In this document: in pieces, positions 13,040 to 13,183 of the stretch
Position numbering within the stretch: the stretch's first letter is position 1
Layout of the letters: each line of letters opens with the position of its first letter
NCBI GenBank assembly: GCA_017446125.1
Contig: JAFSRL010000180.1
Location: 1 to 13,183, forward strand
DNA length: 13,183 bases
Direction of reading: 5' to 3'
Source of the DNA: Lachnospiraceae bacterium
Lineage (GTDB): Bacteria > Bacillota > Clostridia > Lachnospirales > Lachnospiraceae
Notes under the pieces: model-generated
The model's input: only the letters and a program-made list of their open reading frames with translations
What the model was told of the DNA's origin: nothing
Database searches by the model: none
Made by a program: the position numbers and the translations under genes

Positions 13040-13183
13040 AGGGGGTGTTGTTAACTTGTGATAATGTCACCTTGTAGTTCACTTGAGAAAATGTCACCCT
13101 ATATGACATGAAAGAAGGTGTAATTACATTGTCTCAAAAGCAGCTTAAGACCTACAAGGTGATTAGCAGCCTCATAGAGAAGG
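13040..13183 (+). mobile_element. Left end of an insertion sequence, continuing past the right edge
   Basis: The only plus-strand coding signal in the window starts here, preceded by two near-copies of an end-type repeat: TTAACTTGTGATAATGTCACC (13051-13071) written here as TTAACTTGTG + ATAATGTCACC, and TTCACTTGAG + AAAATGTCACC (13078-13098), 18 of 21 positions equal and 27 bp apart. Such subterminal repeats beside a transposase start fit a transposase-binding end. The exact outer boundary is not visible; 13040 is an estimate. It ends close to the -35 hexamer of the folT promoter. Confidence 0.55.
13108..13183 (+). CDS. Transposase N-terminus (ISNCY/IS1202-like), partial
   Basis: Twenty-five codons are visible before the window ends, reading MKEGVITLSQKQLKTYKVISSLIEK. 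The segment LSQKQLKTYKVISSLIEK resembles the start of the helix-turn-helix domain of ISNCY-type (IS1202-like) transposases, where the first helix leads into a DNA-binding module that recognises the IS ends. Translation may start at ATG 13108, which lacks a clear ribosome binding site, or at TTG 13129, which has GAAGGTG 8 nt upstream; I favour the TTG. Family assignment rests on this short segment and on the repeats just upstream, so it is tentative. Divergent from all other genes here. Confidence 0.5.
   Translation, partial: MKEGVITLSQKQLKTYKVISSLIEK

Noticed and set aside
1..13183. CRISPR array, tRNA or rRNA genes
   Set aside because: No regularly spaced direct repeats and no cloverleaf or rRNA-like segments were seen on either strand.

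Overview
The window looks like chromosomal DNA from a moderately GC-rich Firmicute, most likely a clostridial (Lachnospiraceae-like) anaerobe. This is inferred from strong AGGAGG-type ribosome binding sites, a folate ECF S-component behind a tetrahydrofolate riboswitch, a DUF1858 protein, paired chemoreceptors without a C-terminal tether, and the overall protein flavour. No rRNA, tRNA or CRISPR array is visible. All complete genes lie on the minus strand; only the fragment of an insertion sequence at the right edge reads on the plus strand.

Reading in the direction of transcription (right to left): an IS-like left end (about 13040-13183) abuts the promoter of folT. folT (12198-12791) has a clear THF riboswitch (12886-12984) and an expression platform that can hide its ribosome binding site. 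A terminator overlapping a new promoter then separates folT from tyrS. tyrS (10803-12041), a membrane-anchored MutS-like ATPase (9059-10780) and rnhA (8577-9062) form a tight operon (22-bp gap, then a 4-bp overlap). Next come two tandem, separately transcribed methyl-accepting chemotaxis proteins (6589-8349 and 4485-6278). They have different sensor domains and nearly identical signalling domains, each with a TTGCAA-17-TAYAAT promoter and a shared upstream box, and each followed by a strong hairpin terminator. Finally copA (1661-4369), a DUF1858 protein (1323-1628) and a GH13 amylase-family enzyme (from 1302, running off the left edge) are closely spaced and probably co-transcribed.

The least ordinary points are in copA and in the regulatory gaps. 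copA ends in a fused CopZ-like metal-binding domain with a perfect internal Shine-Dalgarno and ATG, so one gene may give both pump and chaperone. Its P-domain carries an in-frame insertion of about 36 codons made of nested palindromes. In the gaps I see a phased array of TTGTC(A/T)G sites upstream of one receptor, a tyrS promoter embedded in the upstream terminator, and a plausible folate switch architecture. I did not find a clearly novel multi-gene defence or mobile system.
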